Shown in pieces: positions 19,013 to 28,200 of a stretch of DNA of 64,000 bases. The stretch is from Deltaproteobacteria bacterium (GTDB lineage: Bacteria > Myxococcota > UBA727 > VGSZ01). The stretch is from the NCBI GenBank assembly GCA_016177705.1, contig JACOUT010000002.1:620245-684244 (forward strand). The letters are read 5' to 3'. The position numbers and the translations under genes were made by a program. The notes below the pieces were generated by a model that was not told where the DNA came from, searched no databases, and saw nothing but the letters and a program-made list of their open reading frames with translations. Every line of letters starts with the position of its first letter. Position 1 is the stretch's first letter.

Positions 19013-19691
19013 AAACAGCAGCGGCCGCGAAATCGAGCTGAAGCTCCGTGTCGACGACCTCGGGGCGCTGATGCGCATCGCGCAGGTCGCGGGCGGAGTG
19101 CCCGAGCGCACTGCGCATCAGACCAACAGCTTCTTCGACACCGACGACCGCGCGCTCGGCATGACGGGCCTGGTACTGCGCCTGCGCGAGGAGCGCGTCG
19201 AGGCGACCACGCGTTTCTTCCTCACCGGCAAGGGCCCGGGCACGCGCGACGGCAGCCTGACCAACGTCATCGAGGAGGAGATCGAGATCGACCCTGCCGT
19301 CGCCAAGGCGCTGCGCGAGGGCGCCGACCCGATGGCGCCGCTCGACGTCGACCCGCCCTCGCGCAGGAACATCGTGGCGGCCATGCGGCGTGCCTTGGCA
19401 GGCCGAGCGCCACACATCATTGGCACCTTCCAGAACGAGCGCGTGCGCCTGCCCACCACGCTGTCGGTCGCAGGTGTCGACGTGGCGGTGGTGCTCGAGC
19501 TCGATCGCGTGGCGTTTCCCGGCGGCGTCGTGCACCACGAAGTCGAGATGGAAGTGCCGACCGGCGTCGACCCGCAAGCGGCCGCCGACGCGTTCCACGC
19601 GTTGTTCGGCAAGGCAGGCGTGGTCGGGCGCGTCTCGCCGGGCAAGGCGCGGCGTCTGTTCGCCGCGCTCCGGCGCGAGTTGGCCTCCTGA
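19005..19691 (+). CDS. CYTH-domain protein (inorganic triphosphatase / adenylate cyclase class IV superfamily)
   Basis: A 228-residue CYTH protein. The signature ExExK is seen as EIELKL (residues about 10-15). Later charged strands of the tunnel fold follow: LVLRLREER, TRFFLTGKGP, EEEIEID, TFQNERVRL and HHEVEMEVP. CYTH enzymes hydrolyse triphosphate-containing substrates with divalent metals; bacterial members are inorganic triphosphatases, thiamine triphosphatases or cyclases. No CHAD domain is fused, but a Ppx/GppA phosphatase follows 51 bp downstream, so polyphosphate or triphosphate turnover is a reasonable joint role. The start region is unusual: see the reiterated ATGs at 18953-19012. 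Confidence 0.88.
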   Translation: MSENSSGREIELKLRVDDLGALMRIAQVAGGVPERTAHQTNSFFDTDDRALGMTGLVLRLREERVEATTRFFLTGKGPGTRDGSLTNVIEEEIEIDPAVAKALREGADPMAPLDVDPPSRRNIVAAMRRALAGRAPHIIGTFQNERVRLPTTLSVAGVDVAVVLELDRVAFPGGVVHHEVEMEVPTGVDPQAAADAFHALFGKAGVVGRVSPGKARRLFAALRRELAS

Positions 19692-19742
19692 CCATCGCCG
19701 ACCGGCATTGCCCGGGCGGGGCGAGCCGGTGAGGGTGCACGC

Positions 19743-20933
19743 ATGATTAAGGGCCCCGGGGGCAAGCGCCCCATCATCACCGAGCGCAGCGCCGGCAAGC
19801 AGGTCGCGCCTCACACCAACCAGGCGCGGCAGGCGGCGGTCGAGCAGCCCCATGCCGAGGGGCACGACCCGACGAGCGCGCTGACGCCTGCGGGCACCAT
19901 CCCCGTCGAGCAGCGCGCCGGCCGCACCACCGCGACCCGCAAGGTCGATCGCAAGGCACTGGCGGGACGCAGCTTCGCCGCCATCGACCTCGGCAGCTCG
20001 AGCGTGAAGATGCTGGTGCAGACCGTGGGCGCCGACGGCAAGCTGCGCACTGTCGCCGACGTCAAGATCGGCTGCGCGCTCGGCAAGGGCGTGCAGCCTG
20101 GCCAGCCCATCCCGGCCGAGAACCAACAGCGCGCGCTCGACGCGCTCGAGAAGATGCTCGCCATCGCCGCGCAGCACGGCGTCGACGCCAAGGACATCCC
20201 GATGGTGACGACCGCGGTGGTGCGAAACGCCAGCAACGGCGATGCGCTGCTCGCGCGCATCCACGGCGAACGTGGCCTGGTGCGCGCCAAGGTGCTGTCG
20301 GGCGACGACGAGGCCGCCATGGGTTACCGTGGCGCGCTCGTGATGACGGGCGGCAAACAGGGCAGGTACGCCACGCTCGACCTCGGCGGCGGCAGCTTCC
20401 AGCTCGCCATCGGCACCGAGAGGAAGATGACCGCCGGCGGCAGCACGCAGGTCGGCAGCAACCTGATCCTCGACACCATGCTCGCGCCGGCCGCCAAGCC
20501 CGACGGTGCGGGCGACCCCGCGGTGTTCGCGGAGGTGGAAAAGAAGCTCGCGCAGCTCGCGCCCATGCCGCTCGACGTCGCCGAGCTGCGCGGCCGCACG
20601 CTGGTCGCGACCGGCGGCATCTCCAAGTTCCTGCGCGCCCACTTCGGCAAGGACGTGATCTCGCAGGACGACATCGAGACGCTGCGCCGCCAGGTGATCG
20701 CCCTGCCCTACGCCGAGCGCGTGGCGCTGGTGCAGGGCACCAAGGACGAGGCGACGCGGGTCGCGCTCGGCATCGACACGCCCGAGGGCGCGCTCGACTA
20801 CGGCAAGAAGCTGCCGGCCTCCACGTCGCTGTTGCTGCACATCCTTGACGGCATCGGCGTGCAGCAGGTGCGCGTCAGCGAGACCGACGCGCGCCACGCG
20901 CTCGTCGACGCGCGCGTCACGGAGTGCACGTGA
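19743..20933 (+). CDS. Ppx/GppA-family phosphatase with disordered N-terminal extension
   Basis: A 396-residue protein. After about 75 basic, Pro/Thr/Gln-rich residues comes the ASKHA-type core: phosphate-1 motif AAIDLGSSSVKMLV, TTAVVRNASN, VLSGDDEAAMGYRGA, and phosphate-2 motif YATLDLGGGSFQLAIG, then LVATGGISKFL. This matches exopolyphosphatase / pppGpp phosphatase cores; the C-terminal HD-like domain of long Ppx enzymes is missing. The usual catalytic Glu region (EEEA) reads DDEAA. The next gene, a POT transporter, overlaps it by GTGA. With the CYTH protein it could clear polyphosphate or guanosine polyphosphates. The unstructured N-terminus, like that of the pyruvate kinase fusion, is atypical for the family. 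Confidence 0.86.
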   Translation: MIKGPGGKRPIITERSAGKQVAPHTNQARQAAVEQPHAEGHDPTSALTPAGTIPVEQRAGRTTATRKVDRKALAGRSFAAIDLGSSSVKMLVQTVGADGKLRTVADVKIGCALGKGVQPGQPIPAENQQRALDALEKMLAIAAQHGVDAKDIPMVTTAVVRNASNGDALLARIHGERGLVRAKVLSGDDEAAMGYRGALVMTGGKQGRYATLDLGGGSFQLAIGTERKMTAGGSTQVGSNLILDTMLAPAAKPDGAGDPAVFAEVEKKLAQLAPMPLDVAELRGRTLVATGGISKFLRAHFGKDVISQDDIETLRRQVIALPYAERVALVQGTKDEATRVALGIDTPEGALDYGKKLPASTSLLLHILDGIGVQQVRVSETDARHALVDARVTECT

Positions 20934-22552
20934 GCACCGCCGATTCACCGCCGCCGGGCGCAGGCAAGCTACCGCCGCAGATCCCCTACATCATCGGCAA
21001 CGAGGCGTGCGAGCGCTTCTCGTTCTACGGGATGCGCAACATCCTGACGGACTTCCTCACCAAGTCCGCCATCCTGGTCGCCGTCGCCGAGACCGACCGA
21101 GGACAAGCAGCCAAGGAGATCTTCCACATCTTCGTGATGGGCGTGTACTTCTTCCCGCTGCTCGGCGGCTGGCTGTCCGACCGCTTCTGGGGCAAGTACA
21201 AGACCATCTTCTGGCTCTCGCTCGTCTACTGCGCCGGCAACGCGTGCCTGGCGTTCTTCGTCGACGACAAGTTCGGCTTCTACGCGGGCTTGCTGCTGAT
21301 CTCGATCGGCTCGGGCGGCATCAAGCCCTGCGTGTCGGCCTTCGTCGGCGAGCAGTTCGACCAGAGCAACAAGCACCTGGCCAAGCTGGTGTTCGACGCC
21401 TTCTACTGGATCATCAACTTCGGCTCCTTCTTCGCGTCGTGGTTGATACCGCTGACGCTGATCTCGTGGGGGCCGCGCTGGGCGTTCGGCATCCCCGGCA
21501 TCTTGATGTTCGTCGCCACCTTCATCTTCTGGCTCGGTCGCAAGCGCTACGTCGTCGAGCCGCCGCGGCCAAACGACCCGAACGCCTTCTCGGCCATCTG
21601 CGTGGCGGCTCTCGGCGCGGGCAGCACCGGCGCGCGCGTCATCCTCGGCATCGGCCTCCTCGCCACCGCGGCGTTGCTGCCGCTCGGCGGTGTCGACTTC
21701 TGGCGCATGCTCGTCGACATCGAGCCTTACCTCGGCACCGTACAGTCCTGGTGCCTCGCGTTGGTGGTCTTCCTTGGCTTCGGTGGCGTCGCCGTATGGC
21801 TGAGCCTCGAGCGCGTGCGCGGCAAGTTCCCCGACGAGGAGATCGACGGCGTGCGCGCGGTCCTGCGCGTGCTGGTGCTGTTCGTGCCGGTGACCGCCTT
21901 CTGGTCGCTGTTCGATCAGAAGGCCTCGACGTGGGTCCTGCAAGGCAAGCAGATGCTCTTGCCCGTGTGGGATCTGCCGAGCTGGGCGCCTGCGTTCTTG
22001 CAGCTCAAGAACGCCTCGCAGATGCAGTCGCTGAACCCGCTGCTGGTGATGGCGCTCATCCCCTTCAACAACGCCGTGCTCTACCCGCTGCTGCGCAAGC
22101 TCGGCGTCGAGCCGACGGCGCTGCGGCGCATGACGGCGGGCATCGCGCTCGCCGGCCTCGCCTGGATCGGCGCCGGCCTGCTGCAGTTGCGCATCGACGG
22201 CGGCGCGCAGCTCTCCATCCTCTGGCAGGTGGGACCGTATGTGCTGTTGACGCTCGGCGAGGTGCTGCTCTCGGCCACCGGCCTCGAGTTCGCCTACAGC
22301 CAGGCGCCCGCCAAGCTCAAGGGCGTCATCATGAGCTTCTGGACCCTCGCGGTCACCATCGGCGGCTTGTGGGTGCTGCTCGTCAACAAGACCGTCAAGG
22401 GCGAGTCGGCGACCAAGGCCATCGAGGGCGCGGGCATCGGCGTCACCTCGTTCCAGATGTTCTTCTTCGCCGCCTTCGCCTTCGCCGCCGCGCTCGCCTT
22501 CGGCGCCTACGCCCAGCGCTATCGCGTGGTCGATCACTACCGGAAGGCCTGA
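20930..22552 (+). CDS. POT/PTR2-family proton-coupled peptide transporter
   Basis: A 540-residue major-facilitator protein of the POT family, importing di- and tripeptides with protons. The opening PQIPYIIGNEACERFSFYGM includes the ExxERFxxYG motif needed for proton coupling; GGWLSDRFWGKYKTIF and the second signature FDAFYWIINFGSFFA follow. About 12-14 membrane segments are predicted by eye. GTG 20930 overlaps the previous TGA. The OPT gene begins 1 bp after its stop, so peptide uptake through two transporter families is co-expressed and possibly linked to the upstream phosphatase by translational coupling. Confidence 0.94.
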   Translation: MSTADSPPPGAGKLPPQIPYIIGNEACERFSFYGMRNILTDFLTKSAILVAVAETDRGQAAKEIFHIFVMGVYFFPLLGGWLSDRFWGKYKTIFWLSLVYCAGNACLAFFVDDKFGFYAGLLLISIGSGGIKPCVSAFVGEQFDQSNKHLAKLVFDAFYWIINFGSFFASWLIPLTLISWGPRWAFGIPGILMFVATFIFWLGRKRYVVEPPRPNDPNAFSAICVAALGAGSTGARVILGIGLLATAALLPLGGVDFWRMLVDIEPYLGTVQSWCLALVVFLGFGGVAVWLSLERVRGKFPDEEIDGVRAVLRVLVLFVPVTAFWSLFDQKASTWVLQGKQMLLPVWDLPSWAPAFLQLKNASQMQSLNPLLVMALIPFNNAVLYPLLRKLGVEPTALRRMTAGIALAGLAWIGAGLLQLRIDGGAQLSILWQVGPYVLLTLGEVLLSATGLEFAYSQAPAKLKGVIMSFWTLAVTIGGLWVLLVNKTVKGESATKAIEGAGIGVTSFQMFFFAAFAFAAALAFGAYAQRYRVVDHYRKA

Positions 22553-22553
22553 G

Positions 22554-24392
22554 ATGAGCGAGCCCACCTCACCCGCGGCCATCCCTGCGGCCGCGCCGCC
22601 CGACGACCACGAGGCCGAGTGGCTCAAGAGCACCTACCGCCCAGGAGAGATCAACCTGACGGTGCGCGCCGTCGTCGTCGGCATGTTGATCGGCGCGGTC
22701 ATGTGCCTGTCGAACCTCTACGTCTTCTTCAAGACCGGCTGGAGCATGGGGGTGACGCTGACGGCGTGCATCCTCGCCTTCGCCGCCTTTCAGGCGCTGC
22801 AGGCTGCGCGCATCGCCAAGCGGCCGCTCTCCATCCTCGAGAACAACGCGCTCACCACGGTCGCGTCGGGCGCCGGCTACATGACCGGTGGCGGCAACAT
22901 GGCCGCCTTCGGCGCGCTCTTGATGGTGACGTCGGTGCGCCCGGAGCCCATCCCCATGGTCGCCTGGTTCGGCGTCATCGCCGCGCTCGGCGTTTTCGCC
23001 GCCATCCCCATCAAGCGTCAGCTCATCAACAAGGAGCAGCTCGCCTTCCCGACGGGCACCGCCACCGCCGAGACCATCCGCTCCATCCATGACGCCGCCG
23101 CGGGCGGCGGCAAGGACAAGGCGATGTGGCTGGGCGGCGCCGCGCTGTTCGGCGCCGTCGTCGCTTGGCTGCGCGACGGTTGGCACCTGATCCCGGGCAC
23201 GCTGTCGCTGCCGCTCACCATCGGCGGCAAGGCGCTCAAGGACTGGACGCTCGCGCTCAAGAGCGAGGTGGTGCTGCTCGGCGCCGGCGCGCTCATGAGC
23301 TTCCGCACCGGCTGGTCCTTGCTGTTCGCCGGCGTGCTCACCTACGCCGTGCTCGCACCGTCGCTGGTCGCCGACCGCATCGTCACCACCGTCAGCTACA
23401 AGGGCATCGTCGGCTGGACGCTGTGGCCGGGCGCCGCCATCCTGGTCGCGTCGGGCCTCACCTCCTTCGCCTTCGACTACAAGAGCGTGGCGCGCTCCTT
23501 CTCGGGGCTCGCCGGCATCTTCTCGAAGAGCAAGCGCGATCAGGAGCAGGGCATCGAGGCCGTCGAGTGCCCGGGCTGGTGGTTCCCCGCCGGCTTCGTG
23601 GTGCTGTCGCCCATCGTGGTGGCGCTGATGGGCTGGCTCTTTCAGATCCCGCTGTGGGCCGCCTGCATCGCAGTGCCGCTCGCGGTCTTGATGGGCTTCG
23701 TCGCCGCGCGCGTCACCGGCGAGACCGACGTGACGCCGACCAAGGCGCTCGGCCCGGTCACGCAGCTCGTCTTCGGCGTGCTCACGCCCGGCAACCTGAC
23801 CGGCAACATCATGGCGGCCAACGTCACCGGCGGCATCGGCCTACACGCCGCGGACCTCCTGACCACGCTCAAGACCGGCTGGCTGCTCGGCGCCAAGCCG
23901 CGCCACCAGCTCTACGCGCAGCTGTTCGGCGTGGTGGCGGGCGCGCTCGTCGTGGTGCCGGCCTTCAACCTGATCCTGCCCGACCCCTCGGTGCTCGGCG
24001 GCGACGAGTGGCCCGCGCCCTCGTGCGTGGTGTGGGCCGGCGTGTCGCAGGCCTTCTCGGGCGGGCTCTCGGCGTTGCAGCCGTCGGCCAAGATCGCGGT
24101 CGTCGTTGGCCTCGTGCTCGGCGTCGCGTTGGCGCTCATGGAGAAGCTCGCGCCCAAGCGCGCGCAGCCCTTCATCCCGTCGCCGTCGGGCATCGGCATC
24201 GCCATGGTGATCCCGGCCTCCAACTGCATCGCCATGTTCCTCGGCGCCGCCATCGCGGAGTGGCTGCGCAGGTACAAGCCCGCGCTCGCCGAAAAGACCA
24301 TGGTGCCGGTCTCGTCGGGCTTGATCGCCGGCGAGAGCTTGATGGGCATCGTGATCGCGCTCTTGATCGTCGCGGGCGTGCTCAGCAAGTAG
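22554..24392 (+). CDS. OPT-family oligopeptide transporter (second)
   Basis: A 612-residue membrane protein of the OPT family without the large soluble insert seen in the 9998 gene. Recognisable stretches are GEINLTVRAVVVGMLIGAVM, SILENNALTTVASGAGYMTGGGNM, AFPTGTATAETIRSIH and LTPGNLTGNIMAANVTGG. It begins 1 bp after the POT gene stop and ends 3 bp before the convergent outer-membrane protein gene, so there is no room for a separate terminator. Substrates of bacterial OPT proteins vary; the POT neighbour supports peptides. Confidence 0.92.
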   Translation: MSEPTSPAAIPAAAPPDDHEAEWLKSTYRPGEINLTVRAVVVGMLIGAVMCLSNLYVFFKTGWSMGVTLTACILAFAAFQALQAARIAKRPLSILENNALTTVASGAGYMTGGGNMAAFGALLMVTSVRPEPIPMVAWFGVIAALGVFAAIPIKRQLINKEQLAFPTGTATAETIRSIHDAAAGGGKDKAMWLGGAALFGAVVAWLRDGWHLIPGTLSLPLTIGGKALKDWTLALKSEVVLLGAGALMSFRTGWSLLFAGVLTYAVLAPSLVADRIVTTVSYKGIVGWTLWPGAAILVASGLTSFAFDYKSVARSFSGLAGIFSKSKRDQEQGIEAVECPGWWFPAGFVVLSPIVVALMGWLFQIPLWAACIAVPLAVLMGFVAARVTGETDVTPTKALGPVTQLVFGVLTPGNLTGNIMAANVTGGIGLHAADLLTTLKTGWLLGAKPRHQLYAQLFGVVAGALVVVPAFNLILPDPSVLGGDEWPAPSCVVWAGVSQAFSGGLSALQPSAKIAVVVGLVLGVALALMEKLAPKRAQPFIPSPSGIGIAMVIPASNCIAMFLGAAIAEWLRRYKPALAEKTMVPVSSGLIAGESLMGIVIALLIVAGVLSK

Positions 24393-24395
24393 CGG

Positions 24396-25259
24396 TCACA
24401 AGAAGAAGCGATACCCGACCGCACCCTCGAAGCCGAGCACGCTCGCGTCGCGCAAGACGAAGCGATCTGCGTAACCGACCGTCGTCTGCAGCTCGAGCAG
24501 CAAAGCGCCCGGCCCGAAGTAGAAGTCGGCGCCGAGCGTGAGCGCGGCGCCGAGGTCGAAGGCGCTCTCGACGTAGCTGCCGAAAGGCTCGCCGCCGGCC
24601 TCGCCGCCGATCACGGTCCACGACCACACCGTGCGCATGCCGGCGAGCACGTACGGGCGCAGCCACGGCACCGCGTCGAGCGGGATGCGGTACAGCCCGC
24701 CCCACACGACGTCGAGTTGGTGCACGGTGAGCGTGTAGCTGAAGGAACCATCGGGCAGGCGCGGGTCGCCGTCGACGGTCGCCGAGGAGGACGGCCCCGA
24801 ATAGCCGATCACGGTGGTCGCCTGCAGGTCGCGCCCGAGCGGCAGCTTCATCGGCAGGCCCCAGCCGAGCTCGAGCTGCGCCGCGAAGGTGCCGCCGAGC
24901 CCCGCGAGCGTGACGTTGCCGAGCCCGCCGCCGAGCTTGGGCGCGACCGCCAGACCAAGCCCAAACAGTCCGCCGCGCTCCGCGATGGTGCCGTGCGCGG
25001 GTGGCGCTGCGAGCTGCGTCGCCACGGGTGCGGGGGGTGCGACGGGCGCCGGCGTCGGCTCCGAAGCTTCCGGGGTTGGTGGAGCGGCCTCCGCCGGGGG
25101 CGAGGGCGCTGGTGCGGGCTCGGCGGCGGGCTCCTCCGGCGCCGGGGGCTCGAACAGATCCTCGACGTCGACCTGCGGCGCCTCTGCTTGCGCCCGCGAC
25201 GGCGCAGCCACCGCGAACGGCGTGACGACGGCCAGCGCGATCAGGGAACGCAGGTGCAT
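24396..25259 (-). CDS. Outer-membrane beta-barrel protein with Pro/Ala-rich N-terminal linker
   Basis: A 287-residue exported protein: signal peptide (LRSLIALAVVTPFAVAAPSRAQA), then a Pro/Ala/Glu-rich linker (about 30-95), then about 190 residues of alternating hydrophobic strands ending VLGFEGAVGYRFFL, with the terminal aromatic typical of outer-membrane barrels. Size fits an eight-stranded OmpA-like barrel. I chose ATG 25259 because AGGAGG lies 7 nt upstream and overlaps the stop region of the IPT lipoprotein gene; an earlier ATG at 25274 would lack this. The tight arrangement suggests co-expression with the IPT protein. Confidence 0.78.
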   Translation of the reverse strand: MHLRSLIALAVVTPFAVAAPSRAQAEAPQVDVEDLFEPPAPEEPAAEPAPAPSPPAEAAPPTPEASEPTPAPVAPPAPVATQLAAPPAHGTIAERGGLFGLGLAVAPKLGGGLGNVTLAGLGGTFAAQLELGWGLPMKLPLGRDLQATTVIGYSGPSSSATVDGDPRLPDGSFSYTLTVHQLDVVWGGLYRIPLDAVPWLRPYVLAGMRTVWSWTVIGGEAGGEPFGSYVESAFDLGAALTLGADFYFGPGALLLELQTTVGYADRFVLRDASVLGFEGAVGYRFFL

Positions 25260-25270
25260 CGCGGGCCTCC

Positions 25271-28200
25271 TCATTGGATGGTCTGCTCGATGGTGGCGAG
25301 CGGTGCGCTGCCGGCGTCCGCCCCGCCGCCGACGAAGATGAACGCGCTCTCCGAGGTCGCCGACAGGTAGATGCGTGGCGTCAACATGCCGCCGCCGCCG
25401 AGCCCGTTCCAGTTGTCGAGCGTCGGCGTCGCGTCGAGCAGCTCGGTCGAGAGGTCGTTGTTGGAGGCCGAGCCGTTGGCGCCGCCGAAGTAGAACAGAA
25501 AGCCGTTGGCGCCCAGGCCCGCGGAACCGACGCGCGCGGGGTTTGGCCCCGAGACGTCGGTGAACGCCGCGATATCGCCGGTGGCCGACCGGGCCGCCGC
25601 CTGCACGGTGTTGTCGACCTGGCCGTTGCCGCGCCGCCCGGAGCCGAAGAACAGGAAGGTGTCGGTGCCCGCCGTGGGCGTGTCGGCGGGCGAGATGGTG
25701 AAAGCGACCAACTGTTGGCGCGCCGGGTTGATGGAGGCGGTCAGCGGCGCCCACGCCGACACCGTCTGCGAGCCGTCGCCCGCGACAATGATGGTGGTGA
25801 CCTCGCCGGTGCCGACGACGGCGTCCCCGGTCGTGCGTCCGCCGACGGCGTAGAGGTAGTACGAGCCCGCGGTGCCGGTAGGCACCGCGATGGTCGCTTG
25901 GGCGGCGCGCGGCGTGCCGAGCGCAGCGCCCGGCAGCGCGTGCCAGACGCCGAGCGAGCCCTGCGGCAGGGGAGTGACCGCGGGGTTGGTGGCAGCGGTG
26001 TCGTCGTCGACAAACGTCGTGCTGGCGCCACCGGACAACTCGGCCAAGAGCTCGAGATCGCCGGCGCCGAGGCCCGGCGACGGCGTGCGATACAGGCGAT
26101 AGCCCGACGCCCCGGGCACCGCCGCCCAAGAGAGCGTCAGCTCGAGCAGCTCCGGCACCGCGGGCAGCTCGACGTTGAACAGCTCGCCGGCCAACGACTC
26201 GCCGCCCGGGTTCGACGCGTCCGTCGTCGGGAACAGCGCGCTCACGCGGTAGAGGTACAGCCCGGCGCCCAGGCCGACCACGCCGTCGCCGAGCGTGGCG
26301 TCGAGGTCGGTGATCTCCGGGCCTTGCAGCGGGTCGAGCACCTGCGCGCGCAACAGCGTGGCGGTGGGTCCCGCCGTGTCGTCGCCACCGACCACGTACA
26401 GGAAGCGCCCGACGCGCGCGACACCGGCGAAGGCGCGCGGCAGCGCGGTGGTCTGTGCGCCGTCGAACGCGTTCGCCAGCGTGTTGCGCTGCGCGGTCCA
26501 CGCGCCCATGGCGCCGAAGGGATCGACGGTGGCGGCCTCGACGGTGGTCTTGGTGCCGGCGCGCGTGCCGTCGTCACCGCCGACGGCGTAGAGCAAGCGG
26601 CTCGTGCCCGTCGGCCGGCCCGCGGCGAGCGCCAGCGCGCGGCGCGCCTCGAGCATGGCGGTGCCCGGTCGGAAGGCATTCAGGTTCTGCGCCGGGTTCC
26701 GGAACGACAGCGCCGAGTAGCGGTAGGTCGCTCCGTCGGGGTTCTGCACCTGCACCACGCAGACGGCGCCGGCAGGGATGGTGCCCGCGTCGACCGACGC
26801 GGTGATCGAGGTGGCGCTCGGTGTCACCACCGTGACCGCGCCGTCGGGCACGTCGCCGCCGGTGGCGAAGTCGACGCAGTCGAGCGTCACCACCGGCGCG
26901 GTCGTGTCGAAGTTGACGCCGCCGATGACCACGGTGGACGTCTGTCCCTGGTTCAGCGATCCCGGCGCCACCGAGGTGATGAGCGGCGGTTCGACCACGG
27001 TGACGGTGACGGCGTCCGCCAGGAAGCCGACCGTCCCCGAGGGGTTGACGATGATCAGATCGTAGACGCCGGACGCCGCGCCGCTCACCACCGCGGAGAT
27101 CTGCGTGCTCGACGACAGCTCGACCGCGCGCAGCGCGATGGCGTCGCCGCCGCCCGTCGCCGGGCTCAGGTAGACACGCGGCAGGTTCTCGAAGGTGAGC
27201 AGACCGGCGGCGGTGATGGTGATGGCCGTCGGTACCGTGGGCGAGACGAACGACGGGTCGACCGCGGCGATGCTCGAGGTGATCTGGTCGGTGATGGTGA
27301 CGTTGCCATCGAGCGTGCTCGGGCAGCCTTCGGCGGAGGTGACGTGCACCGCGTAGTCACCGGGCGTCAGCCCGGCCGGGACGTCGGCGAGTACGCGCGA
27401 GCGACGGCCCGGGTTGGTGACCACCAGCGAGGTGGCGGCGCCGCCGCTGTCGATCAGCTGCACGCTGTCGGCGCCGGTGACGTCGATGCCGCTGGCGAAG
27501 ATGGTCGCCTGTAACGTGATGCCGTTGAACACGATGGGCGGGTCGACGAAGAACACCAGCGGCGTCGGGTGCACCGTCAGCGCCGCAGTCGCGGTGGCGT
27601 CGCAGCCGGCGCCGTTGCTCACCGTGACGTCGTAGGTGCCGGCGGGCAGCCCGCCGGTGAACGTGACGGTGAGCGTGGTGCCGGCGCCGTTCACAACCAC
27701 GGTGTCCGGGGCGATGCCACCGACCGTGACGGCCGACGCCGACGACAGGCCGGTGCCGATGATGTCGAAGGCGGTGGCGACGTCGCTGCACAGCTCGTCC
27801 GGTTGCAGCGACGTGATGGTGGGCGGCCCAAGGATCTCGAAGGCGCCGGTGGCACTGCCGGCGCAGTCGCGCACGTCCGGGTTGTCGACCACGATCGGCA
27901 CGCTGCCCATGGGCAGCCCGGTAGTGTCGACGTTGATGGTGAAGCCGCTGCACTCCTGCACGTCGACGCCCGGCAGCGCCACCGCGCCGCAGCCGGTGAT
28001 CGCGGTGGGCGTCACCGCGACGCCGTTGAAGGTGACGGTGAAGTCGACGCCGTCGGCACGCAGGAAGCCGATGCCCGTCACGGTGATGTCGGTCGGCCCG
28101 CCCGCCAACGTGCACTCGCCGGCGGGCGCGATGGCGTTGATGACCGGTGCGGGCACGATGGCGAACAGGTCGCTGGTGGAAGCGTCGCAGCCCGCCGGTG

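Noticed and set aside
17817..20948. 1043-codon open frame on the minus strand
   Set aside because: It is antisense to the SGH, CYTH and Ppx/GppA genes, has Arg/His/Ala-dominated composition and no family motif; long antisense frames are expected at this GC content.
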